The notes: generated by a model from the letters alone, not told the origin. Positions 46,055-57,613 are shown, counted from the first letter of the stretch. The stretch is 64,000 nucleotides of DNA from Sycobia sp. Sy_11 (GCA_018907035.1 JACCIC010000027.1:2093501-2157500); one strand, 5' to 3'. Made by a program: numbers and translations.

Positions 46055-47044
46055 GTGACACTTACGTGTGGTGAATACATCGGTGAGGAAATGCCTGCAG
46101 AAACCTGCACATTACTGAAAAAAGCAGTGGTTAAGAAAATCTGCGAAATTGACGATGACGATTTCGCACCGAGATTTAAAGAATCCTTTCCCAGAAGGGA
46201 AACTGTGATCTTTGTCTGCGAGGACAAGGACTTTGAGACCTGTCTGAGAAAGGAGGCTGAGAATCTGAAGCTGGGGGATTCGAACCTCAAAGTCAGAGTA
46301 GTATCTCCGGAGGAACTGAAGATTACAAAAGTAATCACAAAGATTCCGGTGAAGATAGAATCTGTCCCGGACTTCCTAATGTTGGTCCAGAGACAGAACA
46401 AAGGAGTGGATCCATCTAGATGGGCGATCATGAACAGGTGTGCCGATCGTAGTCTTGTTCTTGGTCTAGATGAACCCTCGGTGCAGGCCCTCCGAAGTAG
46501 AAACCTTAGACTCTCGGTAGTGGTTGAGACGGTTACCTTCAAGGTACTGTCTCGGCAAAGTATCGCTGGGGCAAAGGGAGAAATTTCTACGGAAAATACG
46601 AAAAGCTGTGCCGCTAATGAACATCATGTGACATGGGGTAGCATCGACATCAACGCCAGAGGGGAGACCTTGCTGGAGTATTTAATCGGAAGTCATTTGG
46701 ATATAGTCAGCCGAAGAAATAAACCTACTTTTATAACAGCTAGCAGAAATGAGGTCCTCAACCTCACTGTAGCATCTGTTAAAGCGAGGAGTATTATACA
46801 TGGATGGAAGGTGGAAAAAGAATCATCCATGTCGGACCATAGAACCATAACATTCAAATTGAAATGTCTTAACACAAGAGTGGAACCGAGGAGAAAACCA
46901 ACAGATACAGATTGGGAACTATTTAAGAATCAACTTCGTGAAAGCATTGCTCATCTTAAAGGAGAATATGGCACTGAGTTTCAACTAGACCGGACATTAT
47001 GTAAAGTACAGACAGCAATTATCAGAGCCTACGAAAACAACTGA
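46055..47044 (+). pseudogene. LINE ORF1 fused in frame to the C-terminal half of the endonuclease
   Basis: An open frame of about 330 codons; the first ATG is at 46091 (MPAETCTLLKKAVVKKICEI), since the frame start at 46055 is GTG. The first half matches an ORF1-type domain seen in insect LOA elements (VPDFLMLVQRQNKGVDPSRW, then VLGLDEPSVQALRS; DUF4780-like by memory). At about 46620 it passes without a frame break into endonuclease sequence, HVTWGSIDINARGETLLEYL, FITASRNEVLNLTVASVKAR and SMSDHRTITFKL. The zinc knuckles of ORF1 and the first half of the endonuclease are therefore deleted, leaving a single artificial ORF. An in-frame TGA at 47042 separates it from the RT lead-in. Confidence 0.75.
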
Positions 47045-47047
47045 CTA

Positions 47048-48450
47048 GTGAAGTCTGCTCGGAAACCTAACAGCGCATACTGGTGGAATGGGCAACTAGA
47101 GGTGCTAAGAAAAAGGGCACGCAAGGCCTTCAACAGAGCAAAGAAGAGGAAAAACTCTGAGGGATGGTCCATGTATAAGAAAACAATGGTCGATTTCAAA
47201 AGAGAATTAAACATTGCTAAAAAAGAAGCATGGAGGAATTTCTGTTCAGGGACCGAGAACCTGTCTGATGTAGCCAAGTTGGCTAAAATTCTAACAAAGG
47301 ATAATAACTATCGAATGCAAAATCTACGAGACGTAACAGGTAGTTATTTAAATACAGAAGAGGGCACGCTTGAACTACTTCTGAAGGCTAACTTTCCTAA
47401 CTTCATCAGAAACTGCAAAAAAGAAACACACCACACCATCATGGAACGGCTGGTGGGTACGGATTGGAAAACAGCTGTTCAAATTGTGATTCAGGAGAAG
47501 ATAAAATGGGCGATTCACTCCTTTGAACCATATAAGACACCAGGACATGATGGCATCTTCCCTAAGACGTTACAGGTCGGGTGTGAAAGTATTTTAAAAA
47601 TTATTACGGGAATTTTTAGAGATAGTATCGCAACTGGGTATATACCAGGGGTATAGAGGACATCTCGTGTTTCGTTCATTCTCAAACCTGGGAAAGGTAG
47701 TTAATCGTCGATGAAAGACCGATTTGCCTGACGTCATTCATGCTAATAACGATTGAGAGGGTAGTAGATTTACATATAAGGGAAACAGTGTTTATCAATA
47801 GCCCAATCTCAAGTAGGCAACGTGCCTACACGACGGGCAAGTCCACTGAGACAGCTCTTTACTCAGTGGTCAAACCCATTTAGAAGGCTTGGAGCTCGAA
47901 GGAAACTGTAATAGGTGCCTTCGTAGATATAGAAGGTGCTTTCAATAGCACCACTAGGATTGCCATTGACAACGCTCTATATGCTAAGGGAATAACACCC
48001 TCTATTAGAAGGTGGATTATGAGCTCCTTAAGTAATAGAGTAGGTATATAGTGAATGGAAAGGTAAACTCATAAGAGGTAAAGTCAACGAAGAATGTCCA
48101 CAAGGAGGGGTACTTTCACCTCTCCTGTGGAACCTTGTAGCTGATGGCTTACTGCATATGCTTGAAGAGGAAAGAATCTTCGTAGTCGCATACGCAGATA
48201 ATTTCGCAATACTTGTCAGGGGCAAATACGAAGAGATATTACCTGAAATTCTTTAGGAGGTTCTAGTAAAGGTCAATGATTGGTTTCAAGAGAGATCCCT
48301 GGGGATCAATGCAAAGAAGACCGAGGTTGTAGCCTTTACTAGGAAATACAAGAGCAAAATAACATCGTGCGTCAACTTCCGCGGGCAAGGTATACCATAT
48401 ATGAAAGGAGTTAAATATCTAGGTGTATACCTAGATGGGGACAATATCTG
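47048..48450 (+). pseudogene. LINE ORF2: reverse transcriptase
   Basis: In the same frame as the preceding segment: AYWWNGQLEVLRKRARKAFN, NIAKKEAWRNFC and SFEPYKTPGHDGIFPKTLQV, then a stop at 47654 and a frameshift near 47700. The RT continues with ICLTSFMLITIERVVDLHIR, TGKSTETALYSVVKPI, GAFVDIEGAFNSTTRIAIDN (catalytic Asp present), CPQGGVLSPLLWNLVADGLL and VVAYADNFAILVRG. In the last motif the second Asp of YADD is replaced by Asn. TRKYKSKITSCVNFRGQG and GVKYLGVYLDGD follow, ending near 48440 with another frame break. Confidence 0.8.
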
Positions 48451-48453
48451 CGA

Positions 48454-49795
48454 ATGCAGAGTAAAAAGATCATCAACATACTGATGCAGTGTAGATCAGC
48501 TATTGTCACGGGCTGGAGTCTTGAACCGCAGATAGTTTTATGGGTCTATAAAACAATACTGATGCCGGGGCTAACTTATGCTGCCTTGGTGTGGTGGAAA
48601 GTGATCAAGAATAAATCCTCTGCGAGGGTCCTGGATCACATACAGGCAATCTCGCTAAGGGAAGCATTTGGATTAAAATGGAGTACCCCTACTGTCAGAA
48701 TGATGCTAGCTCTGAACAGCCTGGACTTGGAAATAACAAGAACGGCTGCCAGATCGGCTTATAGAATGATATGTAGCGGTCAGTGGGATAGTACTGTAAC
48801 CGGACACGCTACCATTTGCAGGGAAATACTGGGAGGCCCAACTTTAGATCTCCCTTAGGATCGTATTAACAAAACTCTCTGCTTCGGGCGACTATATAAG
48901 ATCAGAATACCGAGCAGAGAGGATTGGAACAATGACCTTAATTTGGGAGGTGATACTGGTTCACAGTAGGATCCAGAACATATGTTGGTACTGGATTCGG
49001 TATATAAGGACCTGAACGCAGCTTAAATTCAACCTTTAGACTGAATAAATATAACACAGTGTTTCAGGCAGATATAGCTGCCATTGAAACCTGTGAAAAC
49101 GGCTTAATGCAGAGGGGAATTAAGGGCAGATGCATAAATATATGCACAAACAGCATAGCAACGCTGAAGGCCTTCGATCAATCCTGCACTACGTCACTAC
49201 TGGTCAAAGAGGCTAAAATTACTCTAGACAATCTGGTCAGGGCAAATAAGGTCTGTGTTACATAGATACCGAGACAATCGGCCCGTAAGGGAAACATGAA
49301 AACAGATATTATGGCAAAACAAGGATGCTCATCGAAGTACCATCGGGGAAAGGATACCGCTGTATCTTACCAAGAGGGATACACTGCGATAAAGAGAAGC
49401 CTTGAGAAAGTAAAACTAACAACGTGAGAAAACTCACGTAGATACATATGGTCCAAAGACCTTCTCGGCAGTAAGATCTGCGAATGGGCTCAAAGCATCA
49501 TCAAACTAAATAAACGTGAAGCAAAGCTAATCCTGGAACTTACAACAGGACACAGCAACATACGGTGTTATACACACAAGATCAGAGGGCACAGTAACCT
49601 CTGCATTTGTGTGGGTAGGAGGCGGAAACTCCGAGGCATTTCTTCTGCACGTGTCCTAACTTAACGAAATGTCGCGTAAAGTGGCTGGGAGAAGATAACC
49701 TCGACCACGAGAGTTTTTCCAAGGTGGATGTACTCAGTCTTATGGCTTACTGCAGAGAACTGAATTTGACGGAAACCATGGAAGATTAATCAGGG
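48454..49795 (+). pseudogene. LINE ORF2: connection, RNase H and C-terminal Cys/His end
   Basis: ILMPGLTYAALVWWKVIKNK and LDHIQAISLREAFGLKWSTP form the post-RT connection. RNase H then reads FQADIAAIETCENGLMQRGI, INICTNSIATLKAF and LDNLVRANKVCVT. In INICTNSIA the expected catalytic Asp (usually SDSQAA) is Asn. GNMKTDIMAKQG follows in place of GNEKAD-LAK. Near the end come EAKLILELTTGHSNIRCYTH, ETPRHFFCTCPNLTKCRVKW and a terminal LMAYCRELNLTETMED with a stop at about 49788. Stops and frameshifts interrupt it. Confidence 0.75.
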
Positions 49796-49995
49796 GGAAA
49801 GGGATACAATGGCGATAGCTAAGTGTTCCTGAGCATATAGTTGCACCCTGATATGGTTAGTGGGTTTAGTAGGTTAGAATTCTGTATACCCTGAAGCCAG
49901 CTCCAGCGGTAGTCTCAGTTGGCGAGTCACTAGCCGTTGAACAATGGCGGATGAACTTTCCACTATCCAACGAAAAAAAAAGAGAAAAAAAGTAT

Positions 49996-51599
49996 ATGTA
50001 ATTTAATAGTATAGATTTAATATCGTTGAACTTAATGTAATGCAAGTATACTTATCAGATAGAAACAGAATAAGCGTTTACGGAAAGGTAGAATGTAAGA
50101 TTTGAGGTTAATTGCAGACTAGTTTCATTATGATTAAGATTAATTATTAAGATAATTATGATCAATTATGTTAGATCAAACGGAGCAAAGATGGAGTGAC
50201 AGAGTGGCGAGGGGAGAAGAAGCTAAGATAGAGTATGAATAGGGAAAGGTAAAGGGAGGGAAGGTGAAAGGCCGGGAAAGAGGCGAAAGGATAACGAAGG
50301 AGAGACCAAATGAAAGGGTGGTGAGGGGGAAAGGGGCAGAGATTGAGAAAGGGGATAAAGAAGAAACAGTAAAGGAGCAGTGATACAGTAGGACAAAAGG
50401 GGTATTAGGATGTGTCAGACAATGGTAAAGGAGAAGAACGGTGAAGCGCTAGGAAGAAGAGGCGAACGGCCATTCCGGAGCGTAACGACGCCGTTACAGA
50501 CCTGGTGCGGCGGCAGTTATCCACCCAGCCCGCCCTTCCACCAACGGGCCCAGCATCATCGTCATGAAGCTAGGAGGTAGGTGTGTGTCGCGCGGTGTGA
50601 CCCTGCGGATGAGTCATCGGGTCGGTGAAAGTGGGTAACGGATAAGCATCGGGTTCGGAATCTTGCGGGAGACGTGACGACGTCTAACGTACCTCGATAG
50701 TGACAGGCGCGGTAGCTCGCCAGTATGTGTAATTCCATGCATAGGTATAGATGTGTGTTTGTGATGGCGGCGCTGCCGACAGAAATTTGTCATTACGAGA
50801 TTCCATAACCTTTTTTCCGAGCCTTATCTCTATTATGCCACCGTTTTTATTTGTTTATCGTGTTTCCTTTTTTTCTCCTTGTGGGACGGCGAAGTCCCTT
50901 CCCGGTGAGATCACGGAGGTGAGTAGGTGGGCGACTTTGTTAATAAATTTTATCTGTTTGTTGATTGATCTTGCTGGCAATTTGGAAACTTACTTATACT
51001 CTCAATCAATTTCTTAAAATTAAAATTTTGAGACTCATTTATTATATTTATTAAATGCTTTAGAATTTTGAAATACAGGTTACACAGTTAGTGCCCAAAT
51101 CGAAAGGCTTGTTCCACTAGATATACAGATTTTCGTAATAATGAATTGAAATATTCTGAATAAAAACTTGACGAAAATTGAAGTATATTAGATTACAAAA
51201 CAATTCTGAAATAATTTATGAAAATCAACCAGTACATAGGACCAATCTCCTGGAGATGAATTTTAATTAAAATAATCGAACTTACTAAATCAGAAATTAT
51301 AACAAATTTCAAAAATTTGTCTTCATTTTAAATGTTTCAGTGTGTTGAAAATATATTAGTAATAAATAATGAGTCATAGTCCACAAAAACTGAATCAATA
51401 TAACGTATATTAGGTACGAATAAACTGCATATTATATTATATCTAACTAGTAAATTAGGACCGCCGAAACGAGCTCGCGGATGGGCTTAGCTTCCTCCGT
51501 TCTAAGACAGCGCAATAGAAACATTGGCTATTTTAAATACATAGGTTGCAGGAGGTAATGATAGAGCTTAGAAAAAGAGACTAATGTGTTAAATAAGGC
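49996..51599. other. Spacer with a purine-rich stretch
   Basis: No gene assigned. About 50180-50470 is strongly purine-rich on the plus strand (GGGAAAGG-type words). 50470-50960 is GC-richer and includes a GTAGGTGTGTG that could be a splice donor, but no convincing exon frame. The ORF 50751-51017 has no domain. Confidence 0.35.
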
Positions 51600-51995
51600 G
51601 ACTACCATTTTTCTTTTAGATTTTAACTTTAAAAGCGTGCTACACATCGCATGTAGAAACGTGCATTGGATTGATTTTATGCATTTTGAAATAACTTGTC
51701 AATTAATTCCCAATAATTTTGCTAATTGTTTTATCATTTCGTATAAGTCTTCAGCAACAAATGCGTCCCGTTTAAATTCTTCGAAAATTTTATCTCTTTC
51801 TCTGCAATGCCGGTTCTTGACATCTAAATCACTGCTCTTAAAGCGACGAAACCACTCACGAAACGTTTATTCACAAAGATGAGTCTCTCCTTAAGTAATT
51901 GCGAGCATTAGATAAGCTTCAACCGAAGTTCGCTTTAACTGAAAGCAGAAATACAACATAACCCTAAATGACGAGAATTTGGTTCAAAAACAGAC
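51600..51995 (-). mobile_element. mariner fragment, transposase N-terminus
   Basis: Minus strand from about 51995: MSVFEPNSRHLRVMLYFCFQ, LKRTSVEAYLMLAITYLR, then after frameshifts EWFRRFKSSDLDVKNRHCRE, FEEFKRDAFVAEDLYEMIKQ and LAKLLGIN. This is the paired helix-turn-helix DNA-binding half of a mariner transposase. No catalytic domain follows and no inverted repeats were found, so it is a truncated, dead fragment. Confidence 0.65.
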
Positions 51996-52878
51996 ATTTT
52001 CACTCTACAATATACTATTGAGGCAAATAAAACGTCACTGATGTGGTGCTGTAATTATGTTGATAGACGTCCATTATGAATATATGTAATTGTGGACCTG
52101 CCTATTTTATACGGCACTTACCGCTGCACCTATCTATCGAAACCGGTAGAAGCAAACTTCTACAAATAATAATTTATTATACAGTTGAATATGTTTTAAA
52201 ATCACATCTAATTTGCTATTTCAAATCAGTTATACTATATATGTGATATAAATTCTGTTATACCGTTGAACATTATATGTCCAAGGTTGGATCACTTGTA
52301 ATCTTTCTAGTTAGCCTAACAAGTGACTTAGGGCAAAAAATACACACATTTTCTTTATTTTTTTCTATTAAATTTATATCTAATTCTTTGTTTTTGTGCA
52401 TTGCATTTTCAGCACGTTTACTAATTTGAGTGATAAGACAACATTACTATTACTAATTTTATCTACTCTCGAATTTGGAATAATCCAGTTTAATCGTGAA
52501 ATAATTGAAAATCTGTTATGCATTTATACATTGTATGTCGAAGATTAGATCACTTGTAATCTTACTGATGAGCCCAACAAGTAATTTAGAGCGAAATGTA
52601 TACTACATATTTTCTTCTTCTTTTATTGTAAATTTATATCTAATCTTTTTCCATGTAAAATATTTATCATTCTTGATACTGGGAAAAAATAGTGTACGAT
52701 AGAAAGCTTTGGCTTCTTAATAATATTATTTCTAATAATTTTAAACGTCATCAATATCATGTAACATATTTCTAAATTAAGCTGAATTGTTCGAACAAAA
52801 TATCTAAATTATTTAAATTTCTTTGAAAATTACGCAGAAATTAATTTAAATTAAAATAATTCTTATTTTCAAATATTA

Positions 52879-54154
52879 GGTTGTCAAATATCTCCCTTCC
52901 ACCTTTTTGTCTTATGAATTTCGCGGCTATGTACAAAACGCTATAGAGCTCATATCTGGCAGTACTATATATCATTTGAAAGGTCTTGACATAACGTTCA
53001 AAACGACGCTACGCATATGTAGTTTGGATATTGCATTCAAAGGTTATAAACGTGTAAACATGGAGTTCGCTAACGCCGAAATTCGCGTTATTTTAAAGTT
53101 TTCCTTCGTCAAAGGCAAATCCGCTAGAGAAACGTTTCGTGAAATTAATGGTGTTTTGAGGGATGGCACACTATCACTTCGAACCGCAGAGGAATGATTT
53201 CGGCGATTCAGAGCCGGTGAAAACGACACCATGGATAAGCCAGCCGGCGAAAGACCTGTGACAACGAATAACGATCCAATCATGGAATTTATCGATTTAG
53301 ACCGGCATGGGACATCTCATGACTTCGCCCAGGAGATTAGAGTTAGTCACCAAACCATTTTAAACCATCTGCAGAAGGCTGGATACAAAAAAGCTTGATG
53401 TTTGGGTGCCGCATAATTTGACGCAAAAAAAACTTCTGGACTGAATCAACGCCTGCGATGTGCTGCTGAAACGGAATGAACTCGACCCATTTTTGAAGCG
53501 GATGGTGACTGGCGACGAAAACTGGATCACATACGAGTATATCAAGCGAAAACGGTCGTGGTCCAAGGCCGGTGGAGCGTGCGAACAGTGGCCAAGCCGC
53601 GATTGACGGCCAGGAAGGTTTTGCTGTGTGTTTGGTGGATTTGTAAGGGAATCATCCACTATAAGGTGCTCCCATATGACCAGACGCTTAATTCTACCAT
53701 CTACTGTGAGCGAATAGTCCGCCTAAAGCAGGCTATCGATCAGAAACGTCCACAATTGGCCAACAGGAAGGGTGTATGTTCCACCAGGATAACGCCAGAA
53801 CGCACACTTCGTTGATGACTCGTCAGAAGCTACGGGAGTTCGGATGGGAGGTTTTATCGCATCCACCATATAGCCCGGACATAGCGCCAAGTGATTATCA
53901 CCTGATCCTGTCCATGTCGAACGCCCTTCGTGGTGTAAAGTTGGACTCAAAAGAGCTTGTGAACAGTGGCTGTCCCAGTTCTTCGCAAATAATGAGAGGG
54001 GTTTCTACGAGAGGGGTATTATGAAGTTGCCGTCTAGATGGACACAGATTATTGGACAAAATAACGCATATTTGAAGTAAATCCGACCATTGTAACACTT
54101 TTTATAAAGCATTGAATGAAGAGCAAAAAAGCGAAAGCGATATATTTGACAACC
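52879..54154 (+). mobile_element. Full-length mariner-type transposon, decayed (family B)
   Basis: GGTTGTCAAATAT starts at 52879 and ATATTTGACAACC ends at 54154, each bordered by TA. The length of 1276 bp is typical. The transposase relic starts at about 53060 (MEFANAEIRVILKFSFVKGK), then TLSLRTAEEWFRRFRAGEND, the second helix-turn-helix (HDFAQEIRVSHQTILNHLQK), and WxPHNLT. Frame breaks near 53390-53500 precede the catalytic domain. The end reads MFHQDNARTHTSLMTRQKLR and then HPPYSPDIAPSDYHLILSMS, so the second and third catalytic Asp residues are intact with normal mariner spacing. Several frameshifts make it inactive. The chimeric copy at 13780-14513 ends with the same 3' third. Confidence 0.9.
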
Positions 54155-54174
54155 TAACAGATAAAATATGTAAT

Positions 54175-54380
54175 AAATATAATTATTTCGATCAGGTTTG
54201 GGCTAATAAAAAACTTAGTATTTGACTTAGAACTTAAAACCAGTTTGAATTAGAACGTCTCAGCGTTTGCTTTTAAATTTCATTCACCTGAAGAGGTTGA
54301 GAATACCTGTCGACGAAACGTTGTGAAATAAAAACACTGAGTTTTTTATTAGCCGGAACCTGATGGAAATAATTATATTT
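54175..54380. mobile_element. 206-bp element with 41-bp terminal inverted repeats and a hammerhead-like motif
   Basis: Arms 54175-54215 and 54340-54380 are inverted repeats matching at 38 of 41 positions (outer part AAATATAATTATTT, inner part GGCTAATAAAAAACT). The interior contains CTGAAGAGGTTGA (54288-54300) and TCGACGAAACG (54310-54320), which together resemble a hammerhead ribozyme core (CTGANGA...GAAA) with a GTTGA/TCGAC stem. Such CTGAAGA...CGAAACG motifs are known near the ends of Penelope-like elements. An AATAAA (54327-54332) follows. It lies 20 bp from the 3' end of the family B mariner. No target duplication was found. Confidence 0.55.
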
Positions 54381-54382
54381 AG

Positions 54383-54422
<40 letters not shown>

Positions 54423-55217
54423 GAGGGCGAAAACAAAATTATCTATTTATTATCAACTAAAAAATAAAAATTTTTCGAATGATCGTTGAAATTATACTCT
54501 TCAGCTAGAAAATTAGTTTTGCAGTAGTCAGAATGAAAAAAATAATATTTTATATTTCTCAAGCAATTGTATATATAATGATGAATTAGAAATTTTTTTA
54601 TTTTAATACAGAATTTATTCAGTAATAATGGGAAGGAAGACCTCCTTGAATAAAAAAGTGATTCGATTAGGTATTTAGTTTTTTATTATATTATTATATT
54701 AAATACATGTTTCTCAAAAAAATTGATGAGATGATATTCTCCTCGTCATTATAAGTAGATCAAGCATGTAGGTTGTATTAACCGTGGCTTTGCACGTGTG
54801 TCAAGAGTCCACTAGACAAGGTCTGAGGTATTACTCGGCCGGTCGTTCTTTAAGGGCTTAATTGGAGACACGTCGGTTAACGGGCCTCAACAACTCCGCC
54901 GCTATTTACGAGTACTTCAGAAACGCTCGGAGCATCTTGGCGCAAACTAGTTGTAAGGGTTTTTAGTCACAAAAGGTGAATGGATTATAACAAAGTATAG
55001 ATTTAGAGATTTAGACAGAATCCTGACTCCATCAAGAACTTCCACTATTTTGAGGATTCACCTTATGATAGAGTATATCGTGGATGATCTATCATGAGGA
55101 TATAGGTGAATAGTAACAATATTTCACATATCGCAAAGCCAGAGCATCAGAGGAATACGTATAGCTCTTACTCTCTATATAGCTAATATAGTTTGAAGCT
55201 GTAATCCTTTCTCTTCC

Positions 55218-55218
<1 letters not shown>
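54381..55218. other. Spacer with (TA)n
   Basis: TA run at about 54390-54421. The following AT-rich DNA and a GC-richer patch (54780-54990) show no recognisable gene or element. Confidence 0.4.
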
Positions 55219-55313
<95 letters not shown>

Positions 55314-55353
55314 AAATATATATATATCTAAATATATGCATATATATATATAT
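55219..55353. repeat. Compound (CT)n/(TA)n microsatellite
   Basis: A CT tract passes into a long TA tract that forms the left flank, and probably the target, of the solo LTR. Confidence 0.95.
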
Positions 55354-55921
55354 TGTAACCGTTGTTTCCGACGGTCGATTTCGCGAGCAGTTCGATATAT
55401 CGATATCGAACTCGCACTATAGCGACGCAACGCTAAGGCGCGGCGCGAGAGAAACTTTTGTTCGAACGACCGAGCAGTATATACGGCTTCTGCAACCGCT
55501 CGTGCTATCTACCATCCTCGACCTACACGAAGAGATAACCGAAGAAGACGAGGGCCAGAGTCATTGAGTGTACCTCTCGTGTACGACACGCCGCGTGCCA
55601 CTGAGCCACTGTGCGCACGGAGAGCAACCGAGCCCGTAACCATCTGGGTGGTGTCCACGGCATACGCGACGGCATACCGCGTCCCGTATATGTATCATGC
55701 ATTCTATCCCGCGATAGGACCCGATCGGGATTGAGTTCGATTGACTTACTGTGTATATAAGTTTTAGCAATAGCCGCACGTATTCTGTAGATAGTACATG
55801 TAATAAATGTGCATATATTTAACCTATATTTTCTTGTCTTCATTTCCCCCTTCTGTTCCATATAGGAGTGCAGCTGAACAGCGAGAAAAGGTGAGAGTCG
55901 CCGAGTGCTAGTACACCGGTT

Positions 55922-55924
<3 letters not shown>
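55354..55924 (+). mobile_element. Solo LTR of a retrotransposon (571 bp)
   Basis: Begins TGTAACCG and ends CGGTTACA, a perfect 8-bp inverted terminal repeat with TG...CA ends. ATAT lies on both sides (55350-55353 and 55925-55928), a 4-bp target duplication inside a TA microsatellite. A TATATA box sits at 55478-55483 and an AATAAA poly(A) signal at 55802-55807, giving U3, R and U5 in the plus orientation. No internal region follows on either side, so this is a solo LTR left by recombination. Short ORFs on the minus strand are incidental. The 4-bp duplication suits Ty3/gypsy-type integration. Confidence 0.85.

Positions 55925-55961
<37 letters not shown>
55925..55961. repeat. (TA)n microsatellite, right flank of the solo LTR
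   Basis: Continuation of the TA tract interrupted by the solo LTR. Confidence 0.95.
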
Positions 55962-55962
<1 letters not shown>

Positions 55963-56189
55963 CTATTTTATATATTAATTTTGTATTTGTTACGAACTAT
56001 TTCTTATTGCAATATGAAAAGAAATTATTTAAAAATATTATAACATGTAGTGATGCAAAACAATGCGCTTCAAAATACAACTTGAACAGTGCAAAAAATA
56101 ATATTTTAATATATTTCAGGAAATTTTGAGTATTTAATTTATCAATATTGTCCACAAAAATAAATCTCCATGATTCCAAGCTTGTTTTC

Positions 56190-56599
56190 TAAATTTAGTG
56201 TGATAAGCAGAACGTAATTTATTATGAGCTGCGGAAATCGGATGAGATTATTACAGGGCATAACTATCAACTTCAATTGTGTTTGAGTTGAGCTCAAATT
56301 TAAAAATGATTGCCCTACGAGTAGAGATAGGACAAAGTAATTTACTTAAACGAAAACACTCACTCGCACGTTGCAAAACTAAAGAATTTCTATTCACTAC
56401 AATCAGAAGTTCTACCCATCTGCCCTATTCACTTAACAGAGCCTCTTCCAATTTTTATCTATTCTGTTCGACGATACGATATATAGTTGACCAGCGCTTT
56501 CATTCTGATGAAGATGCTAAAACATGGATCGATTCTTGGATAGCCTCAAAAGATATGTTCTTCTTTTGACGCGGAATACCTATACTGCTAGAAATGTGA
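56190..56599 (+). mobile_element. mariner fragment, catalytic C-terminal half (plus strand)
   Basis: Plus-strand frames give CDKQNVIYYELRKSDEIITG and HNYQLQL, then after shifts NDCPTSRDRT and ARCKTKEFLFTTIRSSTHLP, YSLNRASSNFYLFCSTI, and RFHSDEDAKTWIDSWIASKD followed by a stop and RGIPILLE. This is the C-terminal half of a mariner transposase of the mauritiana-like type; the SNFYLF motif has lost the third catalytic Asp (usually SDYHLF). The N-terminal half is not upstream. It meets an oppositely oriented mariner at about 56600. Confidence 0.7.
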
Positions 56600-57613
56600 A
56601 TGAAAGTGTTTTTAGTCGTTAAATTTTCGATAAATCTTTTATAGACCGCAAGAAGTTCTTCAAGCTTCAAATGCTTTTTTCGATAATTTAATTAATTGGA
56701 TGTCGTTCACATATATATATTGGTAGTCAAATGGTGTCAAGTCTGCAGTGTAAGGCAAATGATACAAGATTTCTCATCCACTATTCTCCAAATAGTTTTT
56801 GACCGGATTAAAATCTTGCCGAGCATTATCCTAAAAACACAGACTCTTGCCTGGTCTCATATTCTGGCGATTTTTTCTACATTAATAAGTTGGGTTCGAT
56901 AGAATGGTCCAAGCAGTTCATAATATACGACACCCTTTTGATTCCATAATATACAGAGCATGCCCTCATTTACATGATATTTCGTTTCGGCGTCGATTGA
57001 ATGAGCTCGTTAGGCTTTATAAACGATTTTCTATATTTAAGGTTCTGATAATAAATCCCTTTTCTCATCACTAGTGACAATACGATGCAAAGCAATTTCT
57101 TTTTATACCGCAGCAGCAATATATTGGACATGTAAAATCGCTGTTCGACGTCTCTCGGCTTCAATTCGTACGGAACCCAATTTCTAATCTTCTGAATGAA
57201 TCCTAGTGCTTTTAGGCACAGGAAAACGGCGTGTTGCATGAGGCCCAATGATGCAGTAAGTCCTTCTTGAATCTGAAGAAAATCCTCTTTCAGTAAATCG
57301 TCTAATGCCTGGTCTTCAAAATTTTCCGGTTTTCCGGAGCGATCCTTGTCTTTAACTTCAAAATCACAACTTTCAAACTGTTTGAACCACTCGCCGCACA
57401 TCGATTTACCAATACATTTTGCTCCGTAAATTTCCGAAAACAAACGATAGGAATTCAGCCGCACTTTTCCTCATATTAAACAATGGAAGCAGTACTTCCC
57501 GCCAATGACGTTTATTTAGCAGGAAACTTACCATGATTTTGATCGATAAAATAAACAATACTGAACGAAATGCTCAAATATAATGCTGCAAAATTGTTAG
57601 CAGATACATAACC
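56600..57613 (-). mobile_element. mariner relic, nearly complete (minus strand)
   Basis: A terminal GGTTATGTATCTG with adjacent TA lies near 57613. The minus-strand ATG is at 57534 (MVSFLLNKRHWREVLLPLFN). After a frameshift near 57465, GEWFKQFESCDFEVKDKDRS, KIRNWVPYELKPRDVEQRF and KSFIKPNELIQSTPKRNIM cover the DNA-binding region and the first half of the catalytic domain. CSVYYGIKRVSYIMNCLDHS, EYETRQESVF, DNARQDFNPVKNYLENSG and YHLPYTADLTPFDYQY follow; the second Asp (in DNA) and third Asp (PFDYQY) are visible. Frameshifts are common. The 3' inverted repeat was not located; the copy meets the plus-strand fragment around 56600. Confidence 0.75.

Larger units (their letters stand above)
45060..49995 (+). 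mobile_element. LOA-clade LINE, long but internally deleted and decayed
   Basis: A plus-strand element with a GC-richer 5' region (about 45130-46050), ORF1, a truncated endonuclease, reverse transcriptase, RNase H and a C-terminal Cys/His region. It finishes with a 3' UTR and an A-rich end (AACGAAAAAAAAAGAGAAAA, about 49969-49988). RNase H downstream of RT together with the DINARGE...SDHR endonuclease style indicates the LOA/Jockey-related group. The 5' boundary is uncertain. A 15-bp direct repeat GATCCCTATAAACGG (45295-45309, 45325-45339) lies in the leader. Stops and frameshifts throughout ORF2. Confidence 0.75.
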
